Notes: a model not told the origin generated them from the letters alone. 64,000 nucleotides of DNA from Desulfotomaculum nigrificans DSM 574 (GCF_000189755.2 NZ_KI912183.1:2358257-2422256), one strand, 5' to 3'. Numbered from the stretch's first letter, positions 24,883-34,077 are shown. Numbers and translations are program-made.

Positions 24883-25460
24883 GCCGGAATATATATCGTT
24901 TCTCCCACCTGCAGGTTATCAGGATTAACCAGGTTATTGGCGGCGATCAGGGCATCTAATGAAACCCCAAACCTCAGGGCCAATTGCCAGAGGGTATCCC
25001 CCGGTTGAACGATATAGGTGGAGTGATCCAGCGGGGGGCCGCTGCCGTCGGCTTGGTTATCGGGGAGCCCAACGGTGTGGTGATTGTAACCCGGCACCGC
25101 CGCAATGTGTACCGGTGTACCAATGGGTATTTGCGGAAACAATTCTTCCACATGGGAGTTGTGCATCCGAATACAGCCTAAGGAAACCCGGTTACCGATG
25201 GAAGACGGGTTATTGGTGCCGTGAATACCGTAATTGCCCCCGGGAATATTTAGTCCCATCCAGCGGGTGCCCAACACACCGCCGGGATTGACCACTTTAT
25301 TTATCACCTGGTAGTCCCCGGCCGGGGTAGGAGTAGCAGGTTTCCCCACAGCAATGGGGTAGGTTTTAATCAACTGCCCCCCCACCACATAGTTCAGCTG
25401 GCGGGTACCTGGATCAATAAACAGTTCAGCCCCCGCCCGGTACATCAAAATATTGGCCAA
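24879..25460 (-). CDS. L,D-transpeptidase (YkuD) with C-terminal LysM
   Basis: 193 residues. The YkuD catalytic domain has H80 and C96 in GIHGTNNPSSIGNRVSLGC. A C-terminal LysM (YIVQPGDTLWQLALRFGVS, about 147-193) should bind peptidoglycan. Domain order is the reverse of B. subtilis YkuD. No signal peptide, as in spore-associated YkuD proteins; it may cross-link spore or cell wall peptidoglycan. Read leftward from ATG 25460 with GGAGGGAG upstream. Its stop lies in repeat island 5. Confidence 0.9.
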   Translation of the reverse strand: MANILMYRAGAELFIDPGTRQLNYVVGGQLIKTYPIAVGKPATPTPAGDYQVINKVVNPGGVLGTRWMGLNIPGGNYGIHGTNNPSSIGNRVSLGCIRMHNSHVEELFPQIPIGTPVHIAAVPGYNHHTVGLPDNQADGSGPPLDHSTYIVQPGDTLWQLALRFGVSLDALIAANNLVNPDNLQVGETIYIPA

Positions 25461-25574
25461 AGTTTCTCCCTCCTTTCTCCTGGTTAATACATCATATGAA
25501 CGGGGAGGCTGATGGGTGTAGTCTATGGGTTAGTTCATGTGGGTCAAGCAGTAAGCCTCTTGACAACACCCAAA

Positions 25575-25618
25575 TAGCAGGCCAAAATCAGTGATAGCCA
25601 ATAGCCAATAGCCAATAG
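25575..25618. repeat. Short tandem of repeat family 1
   Basis: TAGCAGGCC followed by about three copies of the 7-base unit AGCCAAT, directly before the ispE ribosome binding site. The words are those of repeat family 1. Confidence 0.5.
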
Positions 25619-25636
25619 TTGAAGGAGGAATTTTTA

Positions 25637-26485
25637 ATGGGGCTTAGCTTAACCGCCCATGCCAAAATAAATCTAACTTTAGACGTACTGTCCCGGCGTC
25701 CGGATGGTTACCATGAAGTAGAAATGATTATGCAGAGTATTAAGCTGCATGATCGTTTGGAGTTCTCGCCTGCGGTGGGGGAAATTACCCTGACGTCTAC
25801 AGGTCTGCCGGTGCCAATGGGGCCGGATAACTTAATCCTGCGGGCGGCCCGCCTGTTACAACAACGGGTGGGGGTAAACCACGGGGCACATATCCATTTA
25901 GATAAGCGTATTCCGGTGGCTGCCGGGTTAGCCGGTGGTTCCACCGATGCGGCAGCAACTTTACAAGGACTTAACCGGCTATGGCAGCTGGAACTTAAAC
26001 AGGACCAACTGATGGAGCTGGCCAGGCAATTGGGCGCCGATGTCTCATTTTGCCTAACAGGCGGTACCGCCATAGCCCGGGGCATCGGGGAGGTTCTGAC
26101 ACCCCTGGCACCGGCTCCGCGATTTGGGGTTATTTTGGTCAAACCACCCTTTGGAGTTAGTACAGCCAGGGTGTACCAGGGATTGGACCTAAATAATCTG
26201 GGGCACCGGCCCCATACCTCGGCCATGGTAGAAGCACTGAAGCAAGGTGATCTGGATAAGGTGGCTTATTGTTTGGCTAACGTACTGGAAAGTGTAACTT
26301 TAAATTTATATCCGGAACTGAAGGAAATAAAACAGCAACTGATGCAAGCCGGGTGCCGGGGGGTATTAATGTCCGGTAGCGGGCCCACTGTTTTTGGCCT
26401 GACGAAGGATGAAAAATCCGCCGAGCAAATTGCCGGGAAGTTAAATTACCCGGGTTATCAGGTAATTGCTACCAGTATGGTGTAG
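25637..26485 (+). CDS. ispE: 4-diphosphocytidyl-2-C-methyl-D-erythritol kinase
   Basis: GHMP kinase of the MEP isoprenoid pathway. [20 protein letters not shown] at the N-terminus, the ATP-binding [15 protein letters not shown] and the C-terminal [13 protein letters not shown] are diagnostic. 282 residues from the ATG at 25637, which has AAGGAGG in place; the TTG at 25619 overlaps that site. ispE after yabG is the conserved Firmicute order, here separated by the 17-25 kb block. Confidence 0.96.
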   Translation: MGLSLTAHAKINLTLDVLSRRPDGYHEVEMIMQSIKLHDRLEFSPAVGEITLTSTGLPVPMGPDNLILRAARLLQQRVGVNHGAHIHLDKRIPVAAGLAGGSTDAAATLQGLNRLWQLELKQDQLMELARQLGADVSFCLTGGTAIARGIGEVLTPLAPAPRFGVILVKPPFGVSTARVYQGLDLNNLGHRPHTSAMVEALKQGDLDKVAYCLANVLESVTLNLYPELKEIKQQLMQAGCRGVLMSGSGPTVFGLTKDEKSAEQIAGKLNYPGYQVIATSMV

Positions 26486-26517
26486 TTTTAAGTGAATTTA
26501 AGATATTCAGAGAAAAT

Positions 26518-26547
26518 TTAGCAATTAAAGTAAAAATCTGATATAAT
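26518..26547 (+). promoter_or_regulatory. Extended -10 sigma-A promoter for the GntR gene
   Basis: TTAGCA (26518-26523), 18 bases, TATAAT (26542-26547), with TGA before the -10 forming an extended -10 element. It lies 30 bases before the ATG. Confidence 0.6.
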
Positions 26548-26577
26548 AACCATTATTAAATTAAAGGAGGCGGAGTA

Positions 26578-27267
26578 ATGAGCGAACCCCGTTTACAACC
26601 AATAAAGTTAGATGCATATAAGCCTTTAAGGGAGGTAGTGTTTGAAACTTTACGGGAGGCTATCATTACCGGTAAGTTAGAGCCGGGGGAACGGCTGATG
26701 GAAATACAGTTGGCCGAAGAGATGGGTGTGAGCCGTACTCCGGTTAGGGAAGCCATACGGAAGCTGGAACTGGAAGGATTTGTGGTGATGATTCCCCGCA
26801 AGGGAGCCTACGTGGCCGGAATTTCCCACAAAGATATAACCGATGTTTTTGAAGTACGGGCGGCATTGGAGGCACTGGCAGCCGGCTTGGCCGCAGAACG
26901 CGCCACCGAAGAAGAGATAGAAAACCTGAACCGTTCGTTAATAGCCTATTCCGAGCAAACCAACCGGCAAAATATTACCGGCATTGTGGAAACAGATACT
27001 GATTTTCACGATTTGCTTTATAAGTGCAGTCGTAATGAACGACTAATCATGATTATTACTCACCTGCGGGAAATCATTCAAAGGGTAAGGACGGTGTCAT
27101 TATCCCAACCGGGCCGTAGTAAAGATGCCATCGAGGAGCACCGGCAAATAGTTGATGCCATTGCCGATCGTAATGTGGAATTAGCCCAGACCCTGGCCCG
27201 GGAACACATATATAATGCCGAGAACATTATGCTTAATTCCCTTAAGGGGGCCAAACAGGAAAAATGA
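26578..27267 (+). CDS. GntR/FadR-family transcriptional regulator
   Basis: 229 residues: an N-terminal winged helix (about 15-80; VFETLREAIITGKLEPGERL and MGVSRTPVREAIRKLELEG) and an all-helical FCD ligand domain (about 85-215). FCD domains usually bind a carboxylate, often with a metal held by histidines such as those in FHDLLY, THLRE and EEHRQIV. Ligand unknown. AAAGGAGG precedes the ATG. It overlaps the next gene by 4 bases, so it may regulate its own operon. Confidence 0.93.
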   Translation: MSEPRLQPIKLDAYKPLREVVFETLREAIITGKLEPGERLMEIQLAEEMGVSRTPVREAIRKLELEGFVVMIPRKGAYVAGISHKDITDVFEVRAALEALAAGLAAERATEEEIENLNRSLIAYSEQTNRQNITGIVETDTDFHDLLYKCSRNERLIMIITHLREIIQRVRTVSLSQPGRSKDAIEEHRQIVDAIADRNVELAQTLAREHIYNAENIMLNSLKGAKQEK

Positions 27268-28052
27268 TTGACGCCCTGGTGTTAGCCGGCAGTTTAAATA
27301 ACGGACCGCTGTGTCACTGCAGTGCGGCTAAATATGAAGCGTTAATTAAAATTGGGCCGGAAGCCATAGTAAGCTATGTGATTAAGGCTCTGTTACAATC
27401 CGGGGAGATAAGGCGGGTCATGGTGGTGGGGCCGCCGGAATTGCAGGAAATACTGCCGCCGCGCATAATTTATGTGCCATCGACTCAAACTGTAATGGAG
27501 AATTTACGCCGGGGTTGCGGTCTGGCCAAGGGTCAGCTGTTGGTAACCACAGCGGATATTCCACTGCTTACGCCTGAATCAGTACAAGGATTTCTAAAGC
27601 TGTGCGGCGACCGGAGTGCTGATCTGTATTTTCCGGTGGTGCCCCGGGAAATAGTGGAACAAAAATACCCGGGGGTTAAAAGAACATATATTCATTTTAA
27701 AGAAGGGATTGTCACCGGGGGCAACATTTTTTTGGTTAATCCTCGGGTGGTGGATAGATGTCTGACAGTGGGTCAGGAATTGGTGGATTTGCGTAAGAGT
27801 CCCCTGGCTTTGGCCCGCCGGGTGGGGCTAAAGCTTTTGTTAAAACTTCTGTGCCGAGCCCTTTCTTTGCGTGAGGCTGAGGCCAGGGCTTCGCAATTGC
27901 TGGGTATAGCAGGCCGGGCGGTAATATGCCGTTACCCTGAAATTGGGGTGGATGTGGATAAACCAAGCGATTTAAAACTGGTGAGCCAGGTACTGGGCTA
28001 TCATTTTTCGCCGGAAGACGCCAATGCTGAGGTTATTTACAGGTTAAATTAA
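27264..28052 (+). CDS. MobA-like nucleotidyltransferase family protein
   Basis: 262 residues with a GT-A nucleotidyltransferase fold: DALVLAGSLN at the N-terminus (a degenerate LAGGxxxR signature), KIGPEAIVSYVIKAL, TTADIPLLTPESV with the metal-binding aspartate, and GVDVDKPSDL near the C-terminus. The first loop is unusual: it has LAGSLNNGPLCHCSAAKYEA instead of the Gly/Arg-rich pattern, so its activity is uncertain. It overlaps the GntR gene by ATGA. Substrate cannot be named. Confidence 0.75.
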   Translation: MIDALVLAGSLNNGPLCHCSAAKYEALIKIGPEAIVSYVIKALLQSGEIRRVMVVGPPELQEILPPRIIYVPSTQTVMENLRRGCGLAKGQLLVTTADIPLLTPESVQGFLKLCGDRSADLYFPVVPREIVEQKYPGVKRTYIHFKEGIVTGGNIFLVNPRVVDRCLTVGQELVDLRKSPLALARRVGLKLLLKLLCRALSLREAEARASQLLGIAGRAVICRYPEIGVDVDKPSDLKLVSQVLGYHFSPEDANAEVIYRLN

Positions 28053-28065
28053 AAGGAGACGTGCA

Positions 28066-29283
28066 GTGACTAATACTTTTGTGACGCTACAGCAAATTTT
28101 AGAAGCCAGACAGAGATTAGCCGGGGTGAGCCGCAGTACCCCGTTGGATCAATCGGAAACATTTAGCGTAATGACCGGCTGCCAGGTGTTTTTCAAACTG
28201 GAGAATCTACAAAAAACAGGCTCCTTTAAATTGCGGGGTGCTTACAATAAAATTGCTGCTCTAGGCCGGGAAGCTGCCAACGGCGTGGTGGCTGCTTCTG
28301 CCGGTAATCACGCCCAGGGGGTAGCCTTTGCCGCCAGCCGGGCCGGTATTCCGGCCACCATTGTGATGCCCGAAGGGGCGCCCATCACTAAAGTGCAGGC
28401 CACCGAAGCCTATGGGGCCAAGGTGGTGCTGAAGGGTCAGGTTTATGATGAGGCCTTTGCTGCCGCAGAAGAGATTCAGCGCCAGAGTGGGGCTGTGTTT
28501 GTGCATGCCTTTGATGACCCGCTGGTCATCGCCGGACAGGGTACCGTGGGCCTGGAGTTGCTGGAAGAGTTGCCGGATGTTGAGGCTGTTTTAGTGCCCA
28601 TTGGCGGCGGTGGGCTTATTTCCGGGGTAGGCTGTGCCATCAAGGAGCAAAAACCCAATGTACAAATTATTGGCGTACAGGCGGCAGCGGCTCCCAGTAT
28701 GCTGGAGGCCTGCCGGACCGGTAAGGTGCAAGAGTTAAAATCGGCTTATACAATTGCCGACGGGATCGCCGTAAGGCGCCCGGGGCAACTGACCTTTGAT
28801 ATGGTACGCAAGTATGTGGATCAAATTGTTACGGTGGATGATGAGGAAATTGCCTGGTCCATTTTGATGTTGCTGGAACGCTCTAAACTGGTGGTGGAAG
28901 GAGCCGGTGCTGTTGGTTTAGCAGCACTGCTGTATAAAAAGTGTGGCCTGGCGGGTAAAAAAGTGGCCATTGTACTCAGCGGTGGTAATATTGATGTAAA
29001 TGTGGTTTCCATTATTATTGAGCGGGGTCTGGTTAAGGCCGGTCGCTATTTACGGTTACGCACCGTTATAACGGATAAACCGGGCTCATTGCAAAGATTA
29101 GTGGGGTGTCTGGCCCAGTCCGGGGCCAACATTATTTCCATCGCGCATGACCGAATAAAGCCTAATGTACCTTTAAAACAAGCAGAGGTGGAAATTTCTT
29201 TGGAAACCCGCAATCACCAACATATTGAACAAATTGTCGAAACCATGCATAAAATGGGGTATGGCGTAGAAATTTTGAAATAG
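28066..29283 (+). CDS. ilvA: Threonine ammonia-lyase with ACT domain
   Basis: PLP enzyme deaminating threonine to 2-oxobutanoate for isoleucine synthesis or catabolism. K55 in GSFKLRGAYNK is the cofactor lysine; GGGGLISG binds phosphate. A single C-terminal ACT domain (about 325-405; VITDKPGSLQRLVGCLAQSGANI) indicates the medium form of 405 residues. GTG start with AAGGAGA upstream. Whether it is biosynthetic (IlvA) or catabolic (TdcB-like) cannot be decided by sequence alone. Confidence 0.9.
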   Translation: MTNTFVTLQQILEARQRLAGVSRSTPLDQSETFSVMTGCQVFFKLENLQKTGSFKLRGAYNKIAALGREAANGVVAASAGNHAQGVAFAASRAGIPATIVMPEGAPITKVQATEAYGAKVVLKGQVYDEAFAAAEEIQRQSGAVFVHAFDDPLVIAGQGTVGLELLEELPDVEAVLVPIGGGGLISGVGCAIKEQKPNVQIIGVQAAAAPSMLEACRTGKVQELKSAYTIADGIAVRRPGQLTFDMVRKYVDQIVTVDDEEIAWSILMLLERSKLVVEGAGAVGLAALLYKKCGLAGKKVAIVLSGGNIDVNVVSIIIERGLVKAGRYLRLRTVITDKPGSLQRLVGCLAQSGANIISIAHDRIKPNVPLKQAEVEISLETRNHQHIEQIVETMHKMGYGVEILK

Positions 29284-29326
29284 TTGCAAAAAATTAATAA
29301 TAAATTAAAAGAAAGTTTTGAAATGA

Positions 29327-29355
29327 GCAGGAATTTCCTGACCACTGCAGAATAT
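29327..29355 (+). promoter_or_regulatory. Sigma-H promoter of spoVG
   Basis: GCAGGAATT, 11 bases, GCAGAAT matches the sigma-H consensus RnAGGAwWW / RnnGAAT at every defined position. It stands about 45 bases before the spoVG start. B. subtilis spoVG is the classic sigma-H-dependent gene, so sequence and established regulation agree. Confidence 0.8.
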
Positions 29356-29397
29356 CTAGCCCAACGGAATTTGGAATAGCGGAAGGTGGTGAATATT

Positions 29398-29652
29398 TTG
29401 CACGTGACAGATGTGCGGGTACGGAAGGTACTTCAAGAAGGCAAAATGAAGGCCATTGTATCAGTTACTCTTGATGATGCATTTGTTATCCATGATGTTA
29501 AAGTGGTTGAAGGCCAAAATGGGTTATTTGTGGCTATGCCCAGCAGAAAGACTCCGGACGGAGAATTCCGAGACATTGCCCACCCCATTACTTCTTCGGC
29601 CCGCGAAATTATCCAAACTGCAGTACTGCAGGCCTACAAGGAAGCAATTTAA
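29398..29652 (+). CDS. spoVG: Septation/RNA-binding regulator SpoVG
   Basis: 84-residue protein matching SpoVG from the first strand ([10 protein letters not shown]) through [21 protein letters not shown] to the end. SpoVG binds RNA/DNA and affects septation, sporulation and virulence regulation. TTG at 29398 is chosen because GGAAGGTGG lies 8 bases upstream; GTG codons at 29386 and 29389 are inside that site. It is followed by an intrinsic terminator and then glmU, the conserved order. Confidence 0.95.
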   Translation: MHVTDVRVRKVLQEGKMKAIVSVTLDDAFVIHDVKVVEGQNGLFVAMPSRKTPDGEFRDIAHPITSSAREIIQTAVLQAYKEAI

Positions 29653-29674
29653 CTAATTGTATGAATCAGATATC

Positions 29675-29700
29675 AAGGGAGCACCAGCTCCCTTTTTTGT
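29675..29700 (+). terminator. Intrinsic terminator of spoVG
   Basis: AAGGGAGC and GCTCCCTT pair around ACCA, followed by TTTTG. Confidence 0.88.
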
Positions 29701-29741
29701 TGTTTGAGGATCTATCTAAATATTCTTTGTTTATACCAAAA

Positions 29742-29768
29742 TTGACAGTTTAAAGAGGAAATTGTAAT
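29742..29768 (+). promoter_or_regulatory. Possible sigma-A promoter of glmU
   Basis: A perfect TTGACA (29742-29747) with TGTAAT 15 bases later, 85 bases before glmU. The spacing is short, so the assignment is tentative. Confidence 0.4.
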
Positions 29769-29853
29769 TCTTTGTGGAAAAACTAAGGTTGGTAGAAAGA
29801 GTTTAAATTATTAAGGATATGATATATCTAAGAAGTAAAAAGGAGGGCACCGG

Positions 29854-31221
29854 ATGGAACTTGCTGCAGTAATCCTGGCAGCAGGTAAGGGAACCAGGAT
29901 GAAGTCAGACCTGCCAAAAGTCCTGCACCCTGTTGGCGGCAAGCCAATGTTAGGTCATGTGCTTGACGCAGTGGCCCAGGCTGGCGCTACCCAAAGAATA
30001 GTGGTGGCTGGTTTTGGGGCCCGGCAGGTAATTGACTTTGTCGGTAATGATGCCAGGGTGGTATTGCAAGAAAAGCAGTTAGGTACGGCCCACGCTTTAT
30101 TGCAAGCCGAGGATGAACTAAAAGATTTTTCCGGTGATCTGTTAGTGGTTTGCGGGGATACACCACTTTTAAGAGGCAGTACTTTAGCTAATCTGGCCCG
30201 GCATCACCGGGAAACAGGGGCGGCAGCAACCTTACTTACTGCCGAGATGGCCGATCCCACCGGCTATGGCCGGGTTATCCGGGCCGCCAACGGTAATGTA
30301 GCACGTATTGTGGAACAAAAGGACGCAAGCCCGGAGGAGTTGCAGGTTAAGGAAATCAACACCGGTGTATATTGTTTTAAGGTACCCGGTTTGTTTGCCG
30401 CCTTAAAGGAAATATCCCCGGCCAATGCCCAGGGGGAATATTATCTTACTGATATTATTGGCATATTTACCCAAAGAGGAATGAATGTACAAGCGGTGGC
30501 TCTGGCAGATGCTCAGGAGGTTCAGGGCATTAATGACCGTATCCAGCTGTCCCGGGCGGCAGCGGTGCTTCGCCGCAGGACTCTGGATGACCTGATGGCC
30601 TCGGGGGTCACTATTGTAGATCCCAATAATACATACATTGATCAAGGGGTTAAGATTGGTCGAGACAGCACTATTTTACCCTTCACCTTTCTTTTGGGGA
30701 ATACGGAGGTAGGCTCCGGTTGCACCATCGGCCCCGGCAGTAAAATTACCGACTGTATGATTGGTGAACAAGTGGAGATACAATACTCGGTGGCCATAGC
30801 AAGCCGTATCGGTAGCGGTGCAGTAGTGGGCCCTTATGCCTATATCCGACCTGGTACAGTGGTTGGTGAACAAGTGAAGATCGGCGACTTTGTGGAAATT
30901 AAAAAATCCACAATTGGCAAAGGCAGTAAAATACCCCACTTAAGTTATGTGGGGGATGCTGTCATCGGAGAAAAGGTCAACGTTGGGGCAGGTACCATCA
31001 CCTGCAACTATGACGGTAAAAATAAATATCAAACCATCCTTGAAGATAATGCCTTCATTGGCAGTAATACCAACCTGGTGGCCCCGGTAAAGGTGGGCCA
31101 GGGTGCGGTGGTGGCCGCCGGTTCCACCATTACCAAAGATGTCCCACCCAATGCCCTGGGCGTGGCCAGGGAACGGCAAACCAATGTAGAAGACTGGGTG
31201 AAGAGAAGGGATAGTAAATAG
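29854..31221 (+). CDS. glmU: Bifunctional GlmU (uridyltransferase/acetyltransferase)
   Basis: Acetylates glucosamine-1-phosphate and couples it to UTP, giving UDP-GlcNAc for peptidoglycan. The N-terminal [19 protein letters not shown] is the pyrophosphorylase signature. The C-terminal half (from about 250) is a left-handed beta-helix of hexapeptides with [20 protein letters not shown] and the [10 protein letters not shown] catalytic region. 455 residues, full length. AAAGGAGGGC precedes the ATG. Confidence 0.98.
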   Translation: MELAAVILAAGKGTRMKSDLPKVLHPVGGKPMLGHVLDAVAQAGATQRIVVAGFGARQVIDFVGNDARVVLQEKQLGTAHALLQAEDELKDFSGDLLVVCGDTPLLRGSTLANLARHHRETGAAATLLTAEMADPTGYGRVIRAANGNVARIVEQKDASPEELQVKEINTGVYCFKVPGLFAALKEISPANAQGEYYLTDIIGIFTQRGMNVQAVALADAQEVQGINDRIQLSRAAAVLRRRTLDDLMASGVTIVDPNNTYIDQGVKIGRDSTILPFTFLLGNTEVGSGCTIGPGSKITDCMIGEQVEIQYSVAIASRIGSGAVVGPYAYIRPGTVVGEQVKIGDFVEIKKSTIGKGSKIPHLSYVGDAVIGEKVNVGAGTITCNYDGKNKYQTILEDNAFIGSNTNLVAPVKVGQGAVVAAGSTITKDVPPNALGVARERQTNVEDWVKRRDSK

Positions 31222-31225
31222 CCTT

Positions 31226-31372
31226 GCTCTTAGGTCTAGCTGTTCGCTATTCGCCGTTCGCTGGAAAGACTTTCAAAACTATAAGGTAATGTTTTTATAG
31301 CGAATGACGAAAAGCGAATGACGAAAAGCGAATGACGAAAAGCGAATGACTTGACCCCAAAGTAAAACTTAT
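31226..31372. repeat. Modular intergenic repeat island 6 with 14-bp tandem array
   Basis: Left part: CTTAGGTCTAGCTGTTCGC and TATTCGCCGTTCGCTGG. Right part: 3.7 perfect copies of the 14-mer AGCGAATGACGAAA at 31299-31350, then TTGACCCCAAAGTA. Left and right are inverted relative to each other. It fills the gap between glmU and prs. Confidence 0.85.
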
Positions 31373-31390
31373 TAGTTTGGAGGTAACTTA

Positions 31391-32338
31391 ATGTCTTCCG
31401 GTAGCAAAAGATTAAAGATATTTGCGGGTAATGCTAACCCGGAATTGGCCAGGGAAATTTGTCAATACCTGGGGGTTTCCGTGGGGGATGCGCAGGTTTT
31501 ACGATTCAGTGACGGTGAGATTCGGGTTAAAGTGGATGAGAGTGTGCGGGGTGCTGATACTTTTATCATTCAACCCACTTGCACGCCGGTAAACGAGAAT
31601 TTAATGGAATTATTAATTATGGTAGATGCCCTGCGCCGGGCTTCCGCCCGCCGTATTACCGCAGTCATACCTTATTACGGTTATGCCCGGCAGGATCGCA
31701 AAACCAGAGCCAGGGACCCCATTACTGCCAAATTGGTGGCTAATATACTTACGGCCAGCGGCTGCCGGAGGATGGTAACCATGGATCTACACGCTGGCCA
31801 GATTCAAGGCTTTTTTGATATTCCGGTAGATCATTTGCCCGGGGTACCTATTTTAGCTGAGTATTTCCGTGAATCCTTGGATGGAGATGTAGTAGTAGTG
31901 TCCCCGGATATTGGCGGGGTTACCAGAGCCAGAGATCTGGCCGAGCGCATCGGTGCGCCGTTGGCCATCATTGATAAACGCCGTCCGGAGCCAAACGTGG
32001 CCGAGGTAACTAACATTATCGGTAACATTAAAGGAAAAACCGTCATCATGATTGATGACATTATTGATACAGCCGGCACCATTACCAAAGGGGCCGCCGC
32101 TTTGATGGAGCGGGGGGCCAGGGAAATTCATGTTTGCTGCACCCACGCAGTTCTTTCGGGCCCGGCTATCCAGCGGTTAGAGGAATCTGTCATTAAACAA
32201 GTGGTGGTTACCAACACCATTCCGCTGCCACCGGAAAAAATGATTGATAAAATTAAGGTACTATCAGTGGCGCCGCTGTTGGGTGAAGCCATTATCCGCA
32301 TTCATGAAGACCTTTCGGTGAGCAAATTGTTTTCCTAA
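31391..32338 (+). CDS. prs: Ribose-phosphate pyrophosphokinase
   Basis: Makes PRPP from ribose 5-phosphate and ATP for nucleotide, histidine and tryptophan synthesis. The [18 protein letters not shown] flexible region, [12 protein letters not shown] and the PRPP-binding [12 protein letters not shown] are diagnostic. 315 residues. GGAGG precedes the ATG. glmU-prs is the conserved order. Confidence 0.98.
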   Translation: MSSGSKRLKIFAGNANPELAREICQYLGVSVGDAQVLRFSDGEIRVKVDESVRGADTFIIQPTCTPVNENLMELLIMVDALRRASARRITAVIPYYGYARQDRKTRARDPITAKLVANILTASGCRRMVTMDLHAGQIQGFFDIPVDHLPGVPILAEYFRESLDGDVVVVSPDIGGVTRARDLAERIGAPLAIIDKRRPEPNVAEVTNIIGNIKGKTVIMIDDIIDTAGTITKGAAALMERGAREIHVCCTHAVLSGPAIQRLEESVIKQVVVTNTIPLPPEKMIDKIKVLSVAPLLGEAIIRIHEDLSVSKLFS

Positions 32339-32344
32339 ACAAGA

Positions 32345-32372
32345 TAGCCCGTAGACTATAGTCTGCGGGCTA
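32345..32372. terminator. Hairpin between convergent prs and a small minus-strand gene
   Basis: TAGCCCG...CGGGCTA with TAGACT/AGTCT inside forms a long stem. Modest T-richness lies on both sides, so it may terminate both converging transcripts. Confidence 0.65.
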
Positions 32373-32404
32373 ATTTAACTTTCAAAAAAGAAAAGATTTT
32401 ATGT

Positions 32405-32533
32405 CTACCAGTGGGCAGACCAGTTATAGTAAAAATCAACATTCATTTCCTCATCCGGTACTTCCGGAGAGTAGGACCAACTACTGACGCCGGTTTCCAG
32501 CATATCAGGTCTCCCTTCCTCCTGGTTACTCAC
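32405..32533 (-). CDS. Small acidic protein, family unknown
   Basis: 42 residues read leftward from GTG at 32533: begins VSNQEEGRPDMLETGVSSWS and ends DFYYNWSAHW. GAGGGGGTGA lies 5 bases before the GTG on that strand, and the stop falls just before the prs terminator. The protein is acidic and rich in Tyr, Trp and Ser, with no hydrophobic segment. I recognise no family. It is too short for a routine gene caller, and its reality rests on the strong ribosome binding site and the clean frame. Confidence 0.6.
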   Translation of the reverse strand: MSNQEEGRPDMLETGVSSWSYSPEVPDEEMNVDFYYNWSAHW

Positions 32534-32615
32534 ATAAGTCACCCCCTCGTTAATGGTAGAGTGTCATTAATTGAAGGGGAGTATACATTATCCTTTAATT
32601 TCCATTAAAAAACGG

Positions 32616-32644
32616 TTGACAGTGAATTAATTGGTTGGTAAACT
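32616..32644 (+). promoter_or_regulatory. Sigma-A promoter for the SAM riboswitch transcript
   Basis: TTGACA (32616-32621), 17 bases, TAAACT (32639-32644), about 30 bases before the SAM aptamer. Confidence 0.6.
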
Positions 32645-32672
32645 TACATCATAATTTAATATTTTAAATGTG

Positions 32673-32790
32673 CTCTTATCCCGAGAGGTGGAGGGACTGG
32701 CCCAATGAAACCCGGCAACCATCCGGCATGACCCCGGACAGGTGCTAATTCCTGCAGAAGAAATTTTCTTCTGACAGATAAGAGGTGTTA
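32673..32790 (+). promoter_or_regulatory. SAM-I riboswitch (S-box)
   Basis: S-box core is visible: CTCTTATCCCGAGAGGTGGAG at the 5' side, GGGACTGGCCCAATGAAACCC, CGGCAACC, AGGTGCTAATTCC, and closing GATAAGAG, which pairs with CTCTTATC. A terminator follows. By known mechanism S-adenosylmethionine binding favours termination. It controls the homocysteine operon beginning at 32875. Confidence 0.96.
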
Positions 32791-32806
32791 AGCGACATCA
32801 AACGTT

Positions 32807-32837
32807 AAGCCTCTTCTGTTAAGAAGAGGCTTTTTTG
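32807..32837 (+). terminator. S-box intrinsic terminator
   Basis: AAGCCTCTTC pairs with GAAGAGGCTT, followed by TTTTGATT. This is the expression platform of the SAM riboswitch. Confidence 0.93.
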
Positions 32838-32874
32838 ATTGCGGGGCAAAGAGCACGGAAGGAGGAAAGCAAAA

Positions 32875-34077
32875 TTGGGAATTGAACGTACCTATGCAGA
32901 AATTAACGCCCGGATTAAGTCGGGCAAAGCAGTAGTGCTCACCGCCGAGGAGGTAATCGGTAAAGTCAGAGAACAGGGATTAACTAAAACCGCTGCGGAA
33001 GTGGATGTGGTAACGACAGGAACCTTTGGGCCCATGTGCTCTTCTGGTGTCTTCTTAAACTTCGGGCACTCTGCGCCCCGGATGAGAATGACCAGGGTTT
33101 GGTTAAATAATGTGCCGGCTTACACCGGTGTGGCTGCGGTGGATGCCTACTTAGGGGCCACGGAAATTCCGGAAGATGACCCGGCCAACAGCGATTTCCC
33201 CGGTGAATTTCGTTACGGCGGTGGTCATGTTATTGAAGATTTAGTCAGCGGTAAACGGGTTAAGTTAAAGGCCTTATCCTACGGTACCGATTGCTACCCC
33301 CGGAAAGAGATTGAAACCAGCATCACCCTGGATGAAATTAATGAGGCCATTTTATTTAATCCCCGTAACGGTTATCAAAACTATAACTGTGCGGTAAATA
33401 CCAGTGATAAGACCATTTATACTTATATGGGGACCCTGAAACCCCGGCTGGGCAATGCCCACTACTCCACCTCCGGCCAACTAAGTCCTTTGATGAAGGA
33501 TCCCAACTTTGCCACCATTGGCATTGGCACCCGTATTTTCTTGGGCGGCGGTATCGGTTATGTAGTTTGGAACGGCACCCAGCATTTCCCCGGTTGGCTC
33601 AAGGACAGTGAGGGAAATATTGTAGGATCCGCGGGAGGAACCCTGGCGGTGTTAGGCGACTTGAAACAAATGAAGCCCCAGTGGCTCCGCGGCACCAGTT
33701 TCCGGGGTTACGGCGCCACCTTAACGGTAGGACTGGGAATACCTATTCCGATTTTAAATGAAGAAATTTTACGGTTTGCCGCTTTATCCGATGAGGAACT
33801 GCACGCGCCCATCGTGGATTACAGTAATAACTATCCTAACCGGGTAGGGGGTAATTTGGGCCTGGTTTCCTATGCCCAGCTTAAGTCCGGTAAAATCACC
33901 ATAGACGGTAAGGAAGTGCCCACCGCGCCCCTTTCCAGTTATCCCAAGGCTAGGGAAATTGCCCATACCCTAAAGGACTGGATTCAAAAGGGTGATTTTC
34001 TGTTAACCGAACCGGTGCAGTTGTTGCCTGGACCTGATGCCGGACTAACCGGCAAAACCCTGGAGATCAGGTCATAA
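32875..34077 (+). CDS. Homocysteine biosynthesis protein (COG1900/DUF39, MA1821-like)
   Basis: About 400 residues. GTFGPMCSSGVFLNFGHS carries the conserved cysteine C55, and IGIGTRIFLGGGIGYVVWNGTQH is typical of COG1900. In Methanosarcina, MA1821 with the ferredoxin MA1822 allows sulfide-dependent synthesis of homocysteine from aspartate semialdehyde. Here the gene stands first behind a SAM riboswitch, supporting the same job. TTG at 32875 has GGAGGAAAG upstream; the longer frame back to 32839 lies in the terminator region. It is followed by the ferredoxin and UPF0280 genes. Confidence 0.9.
   Translation: MGIERTYAEINARIKSGKAVVLTAEEVIGKVREQGLTKTAAEVDVVTTGTFGPMCSSGVFLNFGHSAPRMRMTRVWLNNVPAYTGVAAVDAYLGATEIPEDDPANSDFPGEFRYGGGHVIEDLVSGKRVKLKALSYGTDCYPRKEIETSITLDEINEAILFNPRNGYQNYNCAVNTSDKTIYTYMGTLKPRLGNAHYSTSGQLSPLMKDPNFATIGIGTRIFLGGGIGYVVWNGTQHFPGWLKDSEGNIVGSAGGTLAVLGDLKQMKPQWLRGTSFRGYGATLTVGLGIPIPILNEEILRFAALSDEELHAPIVDYSNNYPNRVGGNLGLVSYAQLKSGKITIDGKEVPTAPLSSYPKAREIAHTLKDWIQKGDFLLTEPVQLLPGPDAGLTGKTLEIRS

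Noticed and set aside
32411-32608. 65-codon plus-strand frame before the SAM riboswitch
   Set aside because: It lies opposite the better-supported 42-residue minus-strand gene and lacks a ribosome binding site.
32649-32660. CATAATTTA as a sigma-K promoter
   Set aside because: No suitable AC is spaced correctly, it overlaps a good sigma-A promoter region, and a methionine-supply operon is not expected to be sigma-K controlled.
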